Shown here: piece by piece, positions 1-14,013 of the stretch
Layout of the letters: every line of letters starts with the position of its first letter
Position numbering within the stretch: position 1 is the first letter of the stretch
Assembly (NCBI RefSeq): GCF_002798305.1
Contig: NZ_PCGR01000002.1
Coordinates: forward strand, 420,034-484,033
Direction of reading: 5' to 3'
DNA: 64,000 nt
Source: Chryseomicrobium excrementi
GTDB taxonomy: Bacteria > Bacillota > Bacilli > Bacillales_A > Planococcaceae
Notes under the pieces: model-generated
What the model was told of the DNA's origin: nothing
The model's database searches: none
The model's input: the letters and a program-made list of their open reading frames with translations, nothing else
Position numbers and translations under genes: made by a program

Positions 1-81
1 CCAACCCCAAAACATAACAAAAAAATTATGTCCGTAATTTGTCGAACCCCTTCGTCTTGTGATGTTTTTCACAGGATGCAA

Positions 82-110
82 TTGACATGAAATAGGCGCT
101 ATTGTATGCT
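82..110 (+). promoter_or_regulatory. SigA-type promoter of the atp operon
   Basis: TTGACA (82-87) and TATGCT (105-110) are separated by exactly 17 bp and lie about 145 bp before atpI. No other good promoter is seen in the first 253 bases, which otherwise hold no gene. Confidence 0.7.
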
Positions 111-253
111 TACAAAGGATAATCATGATAGGGGTTTCATAATGAAATTCGACTGTCTATTCCACTTTCTGCAAGCTAGCGTCTTCATTTGAGAAGCACC
201 CCAGAACCAGCGAAAATTCGCTTCCATTCGAATCTAAATTCAGGAGAATTCCA

Positions 254-1364
<1,111 letters not shown>

Positions 1365-1391
1365 TATAAACTGAAGGGGACTTCAGTATAA

Positions 1392-1652
<261 letters not shown>

Positions 1653-1680
1653 TCGATAATCGTTCATTTGACTTTAACGC

Positions 1681-1705
1681 AAATGGCGGAGTGCATCCGC
1701 CATTT
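1681..1705 (+). promoter_or_regulatory. Intra-operon stem-loop between atpE and atpF
   Basis: A perfect 10-bp stem, AAATGGCGGA / TCCGCCATTT, with a 5-base loop sits in the 150-bp atpE-atpF gap. It is followed by CCTTTATG rather than a strong T-run, so an mRNA stabiliser or partial attenuator is likelier than a full terminator. That role is inference. Confidence 0.6.
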
Positions 1706-1802
1706 CCTTTATGAAACACAACCACAGAAAACAACAAAGTTTTTGTTTACTCGATAGAAGCAAGAAAACGACGGAATAGCGTTTGAAAGGAGTGAAACAA
1801 TC

Positions 1803-2324
1803 GTGTCTTTTGATTACCTTGCACTTGGGGCTGGTGGCTCTGGGTTTAACACACTGGATATCTTCGCGACATTATTCTTCTTCATCGTATTGATGGTATT
1901 ACTGAAGAAATTCGCATGGGGTCCACTTATGGGTATCATGAACGAACGTGAGCAGTTAGTAGCGAGCGAGATCGAAGCAGCTGAAAACAGCCGTTTAGAA
2001 TCTCAGAAACTACTTGACGAGCAGCGTGAATTATTGAAACAAGCACGCACGGAAGCATTGGCAATCGTGGAAAACGCGAAGAAGCAAGGCGATGTTTCTC
2101 GTGAAGAGATTATGACGACTGCACGTGAAGAAGCAACTCGCTTGAAAGAGTCTGCTGTCCGTGAAATCGAAACTGAAAAAGCACGCGCGATTGCTGCAGT
2201 ACGTGAGGAAGTTGTTTCCTTGTCAGTACTTGCTGCATCTAAGGTGCTTGAGAAAGAAGTTACGGAAGAAGATAATCGTGCATTGATCGAGGCTACGATT
2301 GCGAAGGCAGGCGAAGCGAAGTGA
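1803..2324 (+). CDS. atpF: F1Fo ATP synthase subunit b
   Basis: Peripheral-stalk subunit b, 173 aa. One N-terminal membrane helix (about residues 18-36, [17 protein letters not shown]) is followed by a long charged coiled coil that ends in the delta-binding region. GTG start with AAAGGAGTGA upstream. Its stop overlaps the atpH GTG start by 4 bases (GTGA), which implies translational coupling. Confidence 0.95.
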   Translation: MSFDYLALGAGGSGFNTLDIFATLFFFIVLMVLLKKFAWGPLMGIMNEREQLVASEIEAAENSRLESQKLLDEQRELLKQARTEALAIVENAKKQGDVSREEIMTTAREEATRLKESAVREIETEKARAIAAVREEVVSLSVLAASKVLEKEVTEEDNRALIEATIAKAGEAK

Positions 2325-2857
2325 GCAAATCTGCAGTAGCAAAGCGTTACGCCATCGCTTTATTCGAACTAGCACGAGAAAACGATACATTGACGACAAC
2401 GCGCGATGACCTAACGGAAATCAAAGCAGCTTGGAAACAAGATGCAGACGTTCAAGCCTTGTTCGCTTCTCCTAAACTTTCTCTTGATAAAAAGAAAGAA
2501 TTGATTCGTACAGTATTCGGTTCTGCAAGCCCAGCTGTCGTGAACACGATCCAGCTACTTGTAGAAAAGAAACGTCTACACGAATTACCTGCCATTGTGG
2601 ATGAGTTCAGTGCTTTGTCTAACAACGCACAAGGAATTGCAGAAGCAACGGTTTACTCAACACGCGCATTGACAGACGAAGAGCGTGCACACATCTCTTC
2701 TGCATTCGCACAAGAAGTGGGCAAAGGCTCTCTTAACATTCACAACGTAGTAGATCCATCTCTAATCGGTGGACTACGCATTCAAATCGGAAACCGCATT
2801 TACGACAACACATTGCGTTCTAAACTTGATCGCTTGAAACGTAACTTGATCGGTTAA
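2321..2857 (+). CDS. atpH: F1Fo ATP synthase subunit delta
   Basis: 178-residue delta (OSCP) subunit linking F1 to the b stalk. The N-terminus [15 protein letters not shown] and the C-terminal [18 protein letters not shown] signature are typical. Starts with GTG overlapping the end of atpF. Confidence 0.95.
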   Translation: MSKSAVAKRYAIALFELARENDTLTTTRDDLTEIKAAWKQDADVQALFASPKLSLDKKKELIRTVFGSASPAVVNTIQLLVEKKRLHELPAIVDEFSALSNNAQGIAEATVYSTRALTDEERAHISSAFAQEVGKGSLNIHNVVDPSLIGGLRIQIGNRIYDNTLRSKLDRLKRNLIG

Positions 2858-2873
2858 TACTACAGAAATATGA

Positions 2874-4394
<1,521 letters not shown>

Positions 4395-4415
4395 GTTCGA
4401 ATAAAAAAACGATAA

Positions 4416-7155
<2,740 letters not shown>

Positions 7156-7169
7156 GTCGTTATTAGAAA

Positions 7170-7206
7170 CCCCGGTCACCACTTTGTGTGGTGGGCGGGG
7201 TTTTTT
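7170..7206 (+). terminator. atp operon terminator
   Basis: CCCCG-gt-CACCAC pairs with GTGGTG-gg-CGGGG around a TTTGT loop and is followed by six T residues. Confidence 0.9.
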
Positions 7207-7209
7207 ATA

Positions 7210-7357
7210 TGTTTAGATGTGGAAGGCGTTTGCTCAGAAATGCTTCGTAAACCAGACGCTCCAATTGAGGCGCTCTTTGTCTCGGTTGGAGTGAATGGTT
7301 TTCGAATGTATTTCTAACGCCTGCAACTCGATTCCATTTAGATGTGAAAGGCGTTTG
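7210..7357 (-). repeat. Element A copy 1 (nested hairpin repeat)
   Basis: Reverse-oriented copy of a dispersed ~130-150-bp element. Outer arms GGCGTT (7225-7230) and AACGCC (7316-7321) pair, as do AGAAAT and ATTTCT inside them. The central hairpin has CTCCAA (7259-7264) against TTGGAG (7286-7291). It is closest to the copy at 22.6 kb. Confidence 0.85.
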
Positions 7358-7367
7358 GAGTGGGGGA

Positions 7368-7486
7368 GGTCTTGCTAGGAAGGGCTTGGAGTGGTGAAGG
7401 TCTTACTAGGAAGGGCTTAGAGTGGTGAAGGTCTTACTAGGAAGGGCTTGGAGTCATAAAAGATCTTACTAGAAAGAGCTAAAAAA
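7368..7486. repeat. 31-bp tandem repeat, four units
   Basis: GGTCTTACTAGGAAGGGCTT-like units start at 7368, 7399, 7430 and about 7462, a period of 31-32 bp. The same repeat with a palindromic CTTACTAGTAAG core recurs at 25.6 and 52.3 kb. Confidence 0.85.
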
Positions 7487-7508
7487 TTTGAGTGATCAAT
7501 ATTTGGTG

Positions 7509-7571
7509 AACTGCAGCAGCAAAAAAGCAAACTGCGGCAGATACTCAAACAACTGCAGCAGATACCTCTCT
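7509..7571. repeat. 21-bp-period array
   Basis: AACTGC begins at 7509, 7530 and 7551, exactly 21 bp apart, within degenerate AACTGCAGCAGATAC-like units. The rest of the 514-bp gap from 7207 to 7720 shows no gene. Confidence 0.7.
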
Positions 7572-7720
7572 AATATTGGCTAATCGATGGATTGTAGTGA
7601 CTACAAAAGGTGCTACTAATCATCGATTTCAAAAAAAAGCCCGATAACCAAGTGGAGTATGAAAATTTTCTATCTAAAAACAATAGCCTAATGTAAACTA
7701 ATGTAAAAAGGAGGATTGGT

Positions 7721-8698
7721 ATGTCACTTTATCAAAAAACAAAAACGATTAAAAGAAACAACTCAAACGAACTTCTCGCATTGAGAGAATTAGCTATTAG
7801 GACTCCCGTATCCAATGAAAAACAAAAACAGTTTTTTAATAAACAGTTTGCAATGGCGAAAGCCGGTCATGATGGAGAAGTGAAAGTAGATCGGATATTG
7901 GAAAGAATTCCTTTTCCCATGCTTCATACAATCATCCCAGATTTTCATACACAATCGAAGTTTGGCACATTCTTTCAAATGGATACTCTAATCATCACCA
8001 ATCGTTATATTCTACTTCTAGAAATAAAAAATATTAGGGGTCAGATTGAATTCTATGAAAATCCTGATCAAATCATACGCACTTATGAAGGAGTTACAGA
8101 AAAATTAGATTGTCCCATTCATCAACTTAATAGAAATAAAAAGGCTCTCGAAAATATAGTATTTACTGTTACTCAAAAACTCCCCATTTATTCTGCAATT
8201 GTATTTTGTCATTCATCAGCGCATATCTCCAATTATCCTAAGACAGCAAAGATATTGTACAAAAACCAAGTAGACTTCTATATTGAACAACTAAACTCTT
8301 TGCCCGAAAAGTGCAATAAAGATGAATACCTTCATTTAGTAAAAACGGTCAATACTATTAATAGAAATTTTAAAAGGATTCCCTTGGCAGTGAGATATTC
8401 GATTGATGTTTTAGCGCTTCGACAAGGTATTTTCTGTCATAGCTGTGAGCAGATAATGGTTCCAGCAGAAAAATCAACCGCGTATCATTGTAAGAGTTGT
8501 GATCATATAGATAAAGAGGTACTATCTAAAACTATTACTAGTCTATTCTATATTCTCCATAATGATTTAAAGAGATCGGATATTGAACGCTATTTAGATA
8601 TACGAACAAAACATAGAGTCACCAAAGCCCTCGCCCAGCTCCGCTGTTCTAAAAAAGGAAAAGCAAGAGCAACTCGTTATTCCCTCCCGAAAACCTAA
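7721..8698 (+). CDS. NERD-domain protein with zinc ribbon
   Basis: 325 residues. The nuclease-related domain spans about 48-150, with GHDGE (49-53), Asp88, Glu101 and Lys103 in the order of the restriction-endonuclease-like fold (D...ExK in LLLEIKNIRG). A four-cysteine zinc ribbon follows (Cys239, Cys242, Cys257, Cys260) and then a basic C-terminal helix region. The family is presumed to bind or cut nucleic acid, but substrates are largely unknown. It has a strong AAAGGAGG ribosome site. It interrupts the usual atpC-ywzB neighbourhood, is flanked by repeats and is AT-richer than its neighbours, which suggests insertion. Nuclease activity is inference. Confidence 0.8.
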   Translation: MSLYQKTKTIKRNNSNELLALRELAIRTPVSNEKQKQFFNKQFAMAKAGHDGEVKVDRILERIPFPMLHTIIPDFHTQSKFGTFFQMDTLIITNRYILLLEIKNIRGQIEFYENPDQIIRTYEGVTEKLDCPIHQLNRNKKALENIVFTVTQKLPIYSAIVFCHSSAHISNYPKTAKILYKNQVDFYIEQLNSLPEKCNKDEYLHLVKTVNTINRNFKRIPLAVRYSIDVLALRQGIFCHSCEQIMVPAEKSTAYHCKSCDHIDKEVLSKTITSLFYILHNDLKRSDIERYLDIRTKHRVTKALAQLRCSKKGKARATRYSLPKT

Positions 8699-8723
8699 CC
8701 GAATCCCACTTTATTTCCATGCA

Positions 8724-8752
8724 ACCCCCTCAAAACAACCCACCCAAGCGAA
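8724..8752 (+). promoter_or_regulatory. Possible SigI-like promoter before ywzB
   Basis: ACCCCC (8724-8729), 19 bp, then CGAA (8749-8752), the same layout as the sites before sigI and the 25.9-kb gene. It lies 113 bp before ywzB. It could be chance. Confidence 0.3.
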
Positions 8753-8865
8753 TCACAACACATACCGACAAGATTGTGAAGAAAATTCACAAGTTAGTCA
8801 ATAGCGCTCATCCATTTCTTATGTTCAGCCGATATAATAGGAAGTATGTGAAAGGAGAGAGCGCG

Positions 8866-9102
8866 ATGTTTTTAGCAGACTTGGCCATCCAATCCGTTAT
8901 TGCGATTGCGGTCCATCTATTCTTTATTGCCATTGCCTTTTACGCATTGCAGAGTGTGAGATTAGAAGTTGTGTTCAAAAAAGGGCATGTTTTTCAAGTA
9001 CAAGTCATGATGATTTTACTCAGTCTTGTATTAGGATCCATAGCTGGAGGCTTCTTTGTGGAGCTAATGAATTGGTCTTCGCAGCTGCAGTATTTATTCT
9101 AG
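8866..9102 (+). CDS. ywzB: DUF1146 membrane protein YwzB
   Basis: 78 residues with two membrane segments, ending in SSQLQYLF as in Bacillus YwzB. Function unknown. In Bacillus it lies between the atp operon and murAA, as here. The ATG at 8866 has AAAGGAGAG before it. A longer reading from 8719 has no ribosome site and lies over non-coding sequence. Confidence 0.85.
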   Translation: MFLADLAIQSVIAIAVHLFFIAIAFYALQSVRLEVVFKKGHVFQVQVMMILLSLVLGSIAGGFFVELMNWSSQLQYLF

Positions 9103-9272
9103 GTAAACCAATAGTTCGACACGATTCGGAAATAAGTATTTCCCGGGAAATATCTTGTCAAACGATGTTTATTTCAAACGTTCTAGGGTATCTAGAAATT
9201 AGCTGAACATTAGAGAGAGAAAACACATACTATAGTTGCAATTAGACTTGTGAAATTAGGGGATTAAGTTAC

Positions 9273-9301
9273 TTGTCAGACTTCTCATTTCATTGTATGA
9301 T
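9273..9301 (+). promoter_or_regulatory. SigA-type promoter of murA
   Basis: TTGTCA (9273-9278), 17 bp, TATGAT (9296-9301), about 90 bp before murA. The rest of the 289-bp ywzB-murA gap shows no other feature. Confidence 0.65.
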
Positions 9302-9391
9302 GTAAATTGTGTTTTAATACCCTAATTTCAACAATTACCAGAATGTGAACCTATATATGAATGTCATGTCAATTTTTCGGAGGTAGCTAAA

Positions 9392-10687
9392 GTGGATAAA
9401 ATTATCGTCAAGGGCGGACGCGCTTTAACTGGAAACGTACGAGTAGAAGGGGCTAAAAATGCGGTACTACCAGTACTTGCAGCAGCGCTTCTAGCTTCAA
9501 AAGGAATCAATACAATCAATGAAGTACCATCTCTAGCAGATGTTAAAACAATTAATGAGGTTCTTCGTAGCCTGAATACAAAAATCGACTACAAACCGGA
9601 GAATAAGCAAGTCATCATAGATTCGACAGCAACACTTAACAGTGAAGCGCAGTTCGAGTATGTTCGCAAGATGCGTGCATCAATTCTCGTCATGGGGCCA
9701 ATCTTAGCTCGTAACGGATTTGCACGGGTTGCATTGCCAGGTGGATGCGCAATCGGAAGTCGTCCGATTGATCAACATTTAAAAGGGTTCGAAGCGATGG
9801 GAGCAACTATCACTTTCGGACAAGGTTTCGTAGAAGCTCGCACAGAAGGTCGTTTACAAGGGGCTAAAATTTACCTCGACTTCCCAAGCGTTGGTGCTAC
9901 AGAAAACATCATGACTGCCGCTGCATTAGCAGAAGGAACAACAGTTATTGAAAATGCAGCAAAAGAGCCAGAGATCGTGGATCTTGCAAACTTTATCAAC
10001 AACATGGGTGGTAAAGTAAAAGGTGCCGGTACAGACGTTATCAAAATCGAAGGGGTTGCGGAACTGACAGGTGCTGAGCACTCAATCATTCCTGACCGTA
10101 TCGAAGCTGGTACATTCATGGTAGCTGCAGCGATCACTCGTGGTGATGTAACTATCGAGAACGCAGTACCTGAGCATATGACAGCACTGATCTCTAAAAT
10201 GCAGGAAATGGGCGTTGAAATCTCGGAAACAGAACAAGGTCTTCGCATCAAAGCAGAAGGCGAACTGAAATCCGTAGATATTAAGACAATGCCACACCCA
10301 GGATTCCCTACAGACATGCAATCACAAATGATGTCACTCATGATGACAGCACACGGTACAGGAATCATCACTGAAACGGTATTTGAAAACCGCTTCATGC
10401 ACGTAGAAGAATTCCGCCGCATGAACGGGAACTTGAAAATCGAAGGTCGCTCTGTCATCATGGAGAACCCATCAGATCTTCAAGGTGCTGAAGTTGCAGC
10501 AACCGACTTACGTGCAGCTGCTGCATTAATCCTTGCAGGACTTGTGGCTGACGGCGTAACGCGAGTTACAGAATTAAAACACTTAGATCGTGGATATGTG
10601 AATTTCGACAAGAAGTTAGCAGCGTTAGGTGCAGACATTGAACGAGTTGGTACAGAGACAGTAGAACGCGAAGTACAACCGGTCTAA
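9392..10687 (+). CDS. murA: UDP-GlcNAc 1-carboxyvinyltransferase
   Basis: 431 residues. It catalyses the first committed step of peptidoglycan synthesis, moving enolpyruvate from PEP to UDP-GlcNAc in the cytosol. Lys22-Asn23 and the active-site Cys119 in the loop [10 protein letters not shown] are present; that cysteine is the residue fosfomycin targets in the family. GTG start after CGGAGGT. Given the ywzB and mbl neighbours this corresponds to Bacillus murAA. Confidence 0.96.
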   Translation: MDKIIVKGGRALTGNVRVEGAKNAVLPVLAAALLASKGINTINEVPSLADVKTINEVLRSLNTKIDYKPENKQVIIDSTATLNSEAQFEYVRKMRASILVMGPILARNGFARVALPGGCAIGSRPIDQHLKGFEAMGATITFGQGFVEARTEGRLQGAKIYLDFPSVGATENIMTAAALAEGTTVIENAAKEPEIVDLANFINNMGGKVKGAGTDVIKIEGVAELTGAEHSIIPDRIEAGTFMVAAAITRGDVTIENAVPEHMTALISKMQEMGVEISETEQGLRIKAEGELKSVDIKTMPHPGFPTDMQSQMMSLMMTAHGTGIITETVFENRFMHVEEFRRMNGNLKIEGRSVIMENPSDLQGAEVAATDLRAAAALILAGLVADGVTRVTELKHLDRGYVNFDKKLAALGADIERVGTETVEREVQPV

Positions 10688-10710
10688 TTCCATTCCTAAT
10701 TTATCATTCA

Positions 10711-10746
10711 AGCAGTTGTCCTAATGCATAGGACAGCTGCTTTTTT
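10711..10746 (+). terminator. murA terminator
   Basis: AGCAGTTGTCCTA pairs with TAGGACAGCTGCT (one G-T) and is followed by TTTTTT. Confidence 0.9.
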
Positions 10747-10758
10747 CATACACTGAAC

Positions 10759-10848
10759 TATGAAAACACGACAGCTGGCAATCACTTACTATTCGAAGTG
10801 AAAGAAAACGGTCAGTACATCAATCCAGCCAAATACATCGCATTTTAA
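10759..10848 (+). pseudogene. C-terminal remnant of an M23 (LytM/SpoIIQ-type) peptidase
   Basis: One frame reads YENTTAGNHLLFEVKENGQY and then INPAKYIAF before TAA. This matches the end of LytM-type M23 domains (GNHLHFEV...NP..Y). No start, ribosome site or upstream domain remains: murA and its terminator lie directly before it. In Bacillus, spoIID and spoIIQ, whose product carries an M23-like domain, lie between murA and mbl, so this is probably the relic of that gene. It still has its own terminator (10852-10877). Confidence 0.7.
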
Positions 10849-10851
10849 AAG

Positions 10852-10877
10852 AGAGCGCCATTCGGTCGCTCTTTTTG
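10852..10877 (+). terminator. Terminator left behind the M23 remnant
   Basis: AGAGCG (10852-10857) pairs with CGCTCT (10867-10872) and is followed by a T-run. It stands four bases after the stop codon of the remnant. Confidence 0.75.
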
Positions 10878-10985
10878 CATGTCCTTTATCAAAATAATTT
10901 GTACGTTTCGACAAAAACTGTGATAAAATTAAAAGTTGAGAAACCCATGATAGAGAGACAGTTTGGGAAGGGAGAACCTACGAGA

Positions 10986-11978
10986 ATGTTTTCAAAAGAT
11001 ATAGGCATTGACCTAGGAACAGCCAACGTGCTGATCCACGTCAAAGGAAAAGGAATCGTGTTAAACGAACCATCCGTGGTGGCACTTGACCGCCAAACGC
11101 GCCGAGTCCTGGCTGTGGGGACTGAAGCGCGCCAAATGCTAGGGCGTACTCCTGGAAATATTGTGGCGATCCGTCCACTAAAAGACGGCGTCATTGCTGA
11201 TTTTGATGTAACAGAAGCGATGCTCAAGCATTTCATCAATAAACTGAACGTCAAAGGGATGTTCAGCAAGCCTCGTATATTAATTTGTTGCCCGACAAAT
11301 ATTACTAGTGTCGAACAAAAAGCGATTCGTGAAGCAGCCGAAAAAGCTGGAGGCAAAAAAGTTTTCTTAGAAGAAGAACCAAAAGTAGCAGCAATCGGTG
11401 CTGGTATGGACATCTTCCAACCAAGTGGGAACATGGTCGTCGATATCGGTGGCGGTACAACAGATGTTGCCGTCTTGTCTATGGGAGATATCGTAACTTC
11501 CGAGTCCATTAAAGTCGCAGGAGACGTGTTCGATCAAGACATCCTGCAGTATATCAAACGTGAATACAAATTGCTGATCGGAGAACGAACAGCTGAAAAT
11601 ATCAAGTTTGAGATTGGGACGGTTTATCCAGAAGGCCGCAGTGAGACGATGGATATCCGCGGGCGCGACATGGTGACAGGTCTTCCACGCGTAGTGACCA
11701 TCTCGTCACAGGAAGTAGAACAAGCTCTTCGTGAGTCCGTTTCGGTCATCATTCAAGCTTGTAAAAATGTATTAGAAAAAACACCACCAGAACTATCAGC
11801 TGACATCATCGACCGTGGTGTGATCATAACAGGTGGCGGAGCACTTCTTCACGGAATGGATCATTTACTTACAGAAGAGCTAAAAGTGCCTGTATTCTTA
11901 TCGGAAAGCCCAATGGACTGTGTGGCTGTTGGGACCGGTATGATGTTAGACAATATGCCGAAATCGTATAAACGGTAA
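10986..11978 (+). CDS. mbl: MreB-family cell-shape protein Mbl
   Basis: 330-residue actin-like protein that forms membrane-attached filaments guiding lateral wall synthesis. The phosphate-1 motif DIGIDLGTANVLIHVKGKG is at the N-terminus, DIGGGTTDVAV near 165 is phosphate-2, and GGGALLHG near 290 belongs to the adenosine motif. It is closer to Mbl than MreB (KGKGIVLNEPSVVA, INKLNVKGMFSKPR). ATG 10986 follows AAGGGAG. The longer upstream reading starts inside the remnant's terminator. Confidence 0.93.
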   Translation: MFSKDIGIDLGTANVLIHVKGKGIVLNEPSVVALDRQTRRVLAVGTEARQMLGRTPGNIVAIRPLKDGVIADFDVTEAMLKHFINKLNVKGMFSKPRILICCPTNITSVEQKAIREAAEKAGGKKVFLEEEPKVAAIGAGMDIFQPSGNMVVDIGGGTTDVAVLSMGDIVTSESIKVAGDVFDQDILQYIKREYKLLIGERTAENIKFEIGTVYPEGRSETMDIRGRDMVTGLPRVVTISSQEVEQALRESVSVIIQACKNVLEKTPPELSADIIDRGVIITGGGALLHGMDHLLTEELKVPVFLSESPMDCVAVGTGMMLDNMPKSYKR

Positions 11979-11993
11979 AAAGGAGTTCACAGA

Positions 11994-12287
11994 ATGACAG
12001 AAGAAAAAGTAGTAACTCGCAAACAGGTGAAAGCCGTGCGTGCGAAAAATGAAGAGGGACAAGAGAATACGGAGACTGCCAAACCGCAAAAACCAACACG
12101 CTGGGTCCAAATTCGCTTACTCCCAATTTGGCTTCGTGTACTTCTCGTTCTTCTGCTTGTGGCAGGTGCAGTAGCAGGTGGTTTAACAGTCGGCTATGCG
12201 ATTTTAGGCGGCGGCGATGCATCAGACGCACTTAAATGGGAAACCTATCAGCATATTTTAGATATCATGAACGGCACGAGCAAATAG
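11994..12287 (+). CDS. EpuA/PF11772-like small membrane protein
   Basis: 97 residues: a charged cytosolic N-terminus, the segment RLLPIWLRVLLVLLLVAG with one membrane helix, and a short outer tail (DALKWETYQHILDIM). It matches the small family labelled DNA-directed RNA polymerase subunit beta or EpuA, a name that does not describe a real polymerase role. It lies 15 bp after mbl, likely cotranscribed. Confidence 0.7.
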   Translation: MTEEKVVTRKQVKAVRAKNEEGQENTETAKPQKPTRWVQIRLLPIWLRVLLVLLLVAGAVAGGLTVGYAILGGGDASDALKWETYQHILDIMNGTSK

Positions 12288-12299
12288 GGGGAAATTGAT

Positions 12300-12746
12300 A
12301 TGTTAACGACAGAACAGATTCAAGCTATTTTGCCACACCGCTATCCATTCTTACTTGTGGATCGCATTTTAGAAATCGAAGAAGGGAAGCGTGCGGTAGG
12401 CTTAAAAAATGTTTCAATCAATGAAGACTATTTTAACGGCCATTTCCCTGGGTATCCAGTAATGCCTGGAGTCTTGATTGTAGAAGCATTAGCACAGGTC
12501 GGAGCAACTGCAGTTCTTCAAATGCCAGAATACAAAGGACGTCTTGCGTTCTTCACAGGCATCGACAACTGCCGCTTCAAACGCCAAGTAAAGCCAGGTG
12601 ACCAACTTCGACTTGAAGTGGAATTAACGCGTCTACGCGGCCAAATTGGTAAAGGTCATGCAATTGCAACAGTTGATGGGGAAATTGCTTGTGAAGCAGA
12701 CATCCTTTTTGCAATTGGGCCAAAAGTCGAGGAATCGACAAACTGA
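12300..12746 (+). CDS. fabZ: 3-hydroxyacyl-ACP dehydratase
   Basis: 148-residue hot-dog dehydratase of fatty acid elongation. The catalytic His48 ([13 protein letters not shown]) and Glu62 (LIVEALAQ) are present, and the N-terminus has [17 protein letters not shown] after GGGGGAAATTGAT, 12 bp from the EpuA-like gene. Bacillus shows the same position (ywpB). Confidence 0.95.
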   Translation: MLTTEQIQAILPHRYPFLLVDRILEIEEGKRAVGLKNVSINEDYFNGHFPGYPVMPGVLIVEALAQVGATAVLQMPEYKGRLAFFTGIDNCRFKRQVKPGDQLRLEVELTRLRGQIGKGHAIATVDGEIACEADILFAIGPKVEESTN

Positions 12747-12764
12747 TTTTGTAAACGAATAAAG

Positions 12765-12834
12765 CCTCCTTTCCGTAACAGAGTATCAGCAGTCACTTGT
12801 GTAGTGATCAGTCGAAGCGGAAAGGAGGTTTTTT
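12765..12834 (+). promoter_or_regulatory. Terminator-like hairpin containing the next gene's ribosome site
   Basis: CCTCCTTTCCG (12765-12775) pairs with CGGAAAGGAGG (12818-12828), followed by six T; a smaller hairpin (CACT...AGTG) sits in the loop. The right arm is also the AAAGGAGG ribosome site of the lipoprotein at 12836. It can end fabZ transcripts and, on read-through, hide the ribosome site. The dual role is inference. Confidence 0.65.
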
Positions 12835-12835
12835 A

Positions 12836-13198
12836 ATGCGCAAGCCACTAGTTGCAGCAATTGCCAGCTCCGTCCTTGTCCTTGGTGCCTGCGGAACCGA
12901 CCGAACGATTCCACCAGCCAATGAGACGCCGATGGAGGATGTGCGAGAAGAAGCGCAGGAGATGGTGCCAGACGTCACGCCACCGGAAACGAATGGAGAC
13001 CAGATGAACGGGAATGACGGATACAATAACGGCAACGATAATGACATGATGCCTAAGAATTGCAACGTTGTCTCCCCGACCGAGCGTGACAAGAACACAG
13101 ACACGTATAAAGACATGATGAAAGATCCGAACACGAAAAACGAAGACCTGATGGAAGACGACATCGACATGAAGGATCGCGACAACCAAGACGAGTAG
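12836..13198 (+). CDS. Small acidic lipoprotein, unknown function
   Basis: 120 residues. The signal peptide ends in the lipobox VLGAC with Cys19 as lipidation site. The mature part is low-complexity and rich in Asp, Asn, Glu and Met (NGDQMNGNDGYNNGNDNDMM), with no recognised domain. ATG 12836 has an ideal AAAGGAGG, which lies in the hairpin before it. Its own terminator follows. Confidence 0.75.
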   Translation: MRKPLVAAIASSVLVLGACGTDRTIPPANETPMEDVREEAQEMVPDVTPPETNGDQMNGNDGYNNGNDNDMMPKNCNVVSPTERDKNTDTYKDMMKDPNTKNEDLMEDDIDMKDRDNQDE

Positions 13199-13205
13199 AA
13201 CGAGA

Positions 13206-13241
13206 AACAGGACCGGCCATGTGGGCCAGTCCTGTTTTTTG
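13206..13241 (+). terminator. Lipoprotein gene terminator
   Basis: AACAGGAC-CGGCC pairs with GGCC-AGTCCTGTT around a short loop, followed by T residues. Confidence 0.85.
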
Positions 13242-13267
13242 GTGTGTGATTGGTTTCCATAAAATGA

Positions 13268-13368
13268 CTTGGGTCGCTAACGGGAGTTTCAGGGTCTTTA
13301 AACAAAGTACCCAAGGCGTTAATCAGTGCGTCAAGGGAGTCAATTGAGCCGTCAAGGTCGTTAAAGCT
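13268..13368. repeat. 21-bp-period array between convergent genes
   Basis: Degenerate units with CAAGG at 13312, 13332 and 13353 and weaker matches at 13268 and 13290, spaced 20-22 bp. It lies between the lipoprotein terminator and the end of ywpF. Confidence 0.6.
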
Positions 13369-13373
13369 AAGCT

Positions 13374-13805
13374 CTATTCCTCGCCCTTTTTCAGCGTCGG
13401 ACGCTCTTTCATCGCTTTCTCGAAGCGCACAAGAAGATCGTCTCCTTCAAAGCCGTCCTCGATTAACTCTGCAAGCAAGCCTTCCGCATATTTGCGTCGA
13501 GCGCGCTTCAATGTTCCACGAAGCAGGACGGAGATGGAATCCCCCACAGCTTTCACAGAGTACGCCATCATTTCGAACGGCGCAGGTTCATTCTCTGGGT
13601 AAGAGATGACGACACGAGCTTCCACTAGTTCTTGCGAAGCTACAAGATCATCGAAATACGCTTTCAAGTCTTTTGTCGTGAACAACTCGATGGCCCACGA
13701 GCGAGCCTCATTTTCTTGGTTGATGATGATGCCATCTTCAAGCGGAATCAGCTTGGATTCATGCTCACTTAAGATGGACGCCTCGATCACTTTGAATGTT
13801 TTCAT
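13374..13805 (-). CDS. ywpF: YwpF-like protein
   Basis: 143-residue soluble protein (MKTFKVIEASILSEHE...), matching the YwpF family found beside ssb in Bacillus. Function unknown. I start at the ATG complementary to 13803-13805. A TTG 12 bases upstream would touch the AAAGG ribosome site. It diverges from ssb. Confidence 0.75.
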   Translation of the reverse strand: MKTFKVIEASILSEHESKLIPLEDGIIINQENEARSWAIELFTTKDLKAYFDDLVASQELVEARVVISYPENEPAPFEMMAYSVKAVGDSISVLLRGTLKRARRKYAEGLLAELIEDGFEGDDLLVRFEKAMKERPTLKKGEE

Positions 13806-14013
13806 AGACTGTCCCAACCTTTCTAGAAAAAAGTTTCAAAAAATGGTCAATCAGGTCATCTTTAAATTGTGTGGGCGGTTTTGGCTTCAAAATGAAATTT
13901 TCACGCCCATTTGACAAATTATCTTAGCGAATTCCGTCAGATAATTTCATTTTACCGATTTGCCACACCGGATCCATTTCCCGTATGCTGTGTGCAGAAG
14001 GGAGGTGAGACAT

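Noticed and set aside
9871-10461. 196-codon frame antisense to murA
   Set aside because: Shadow of a highly conserved gene; no ribosome site or promoter.
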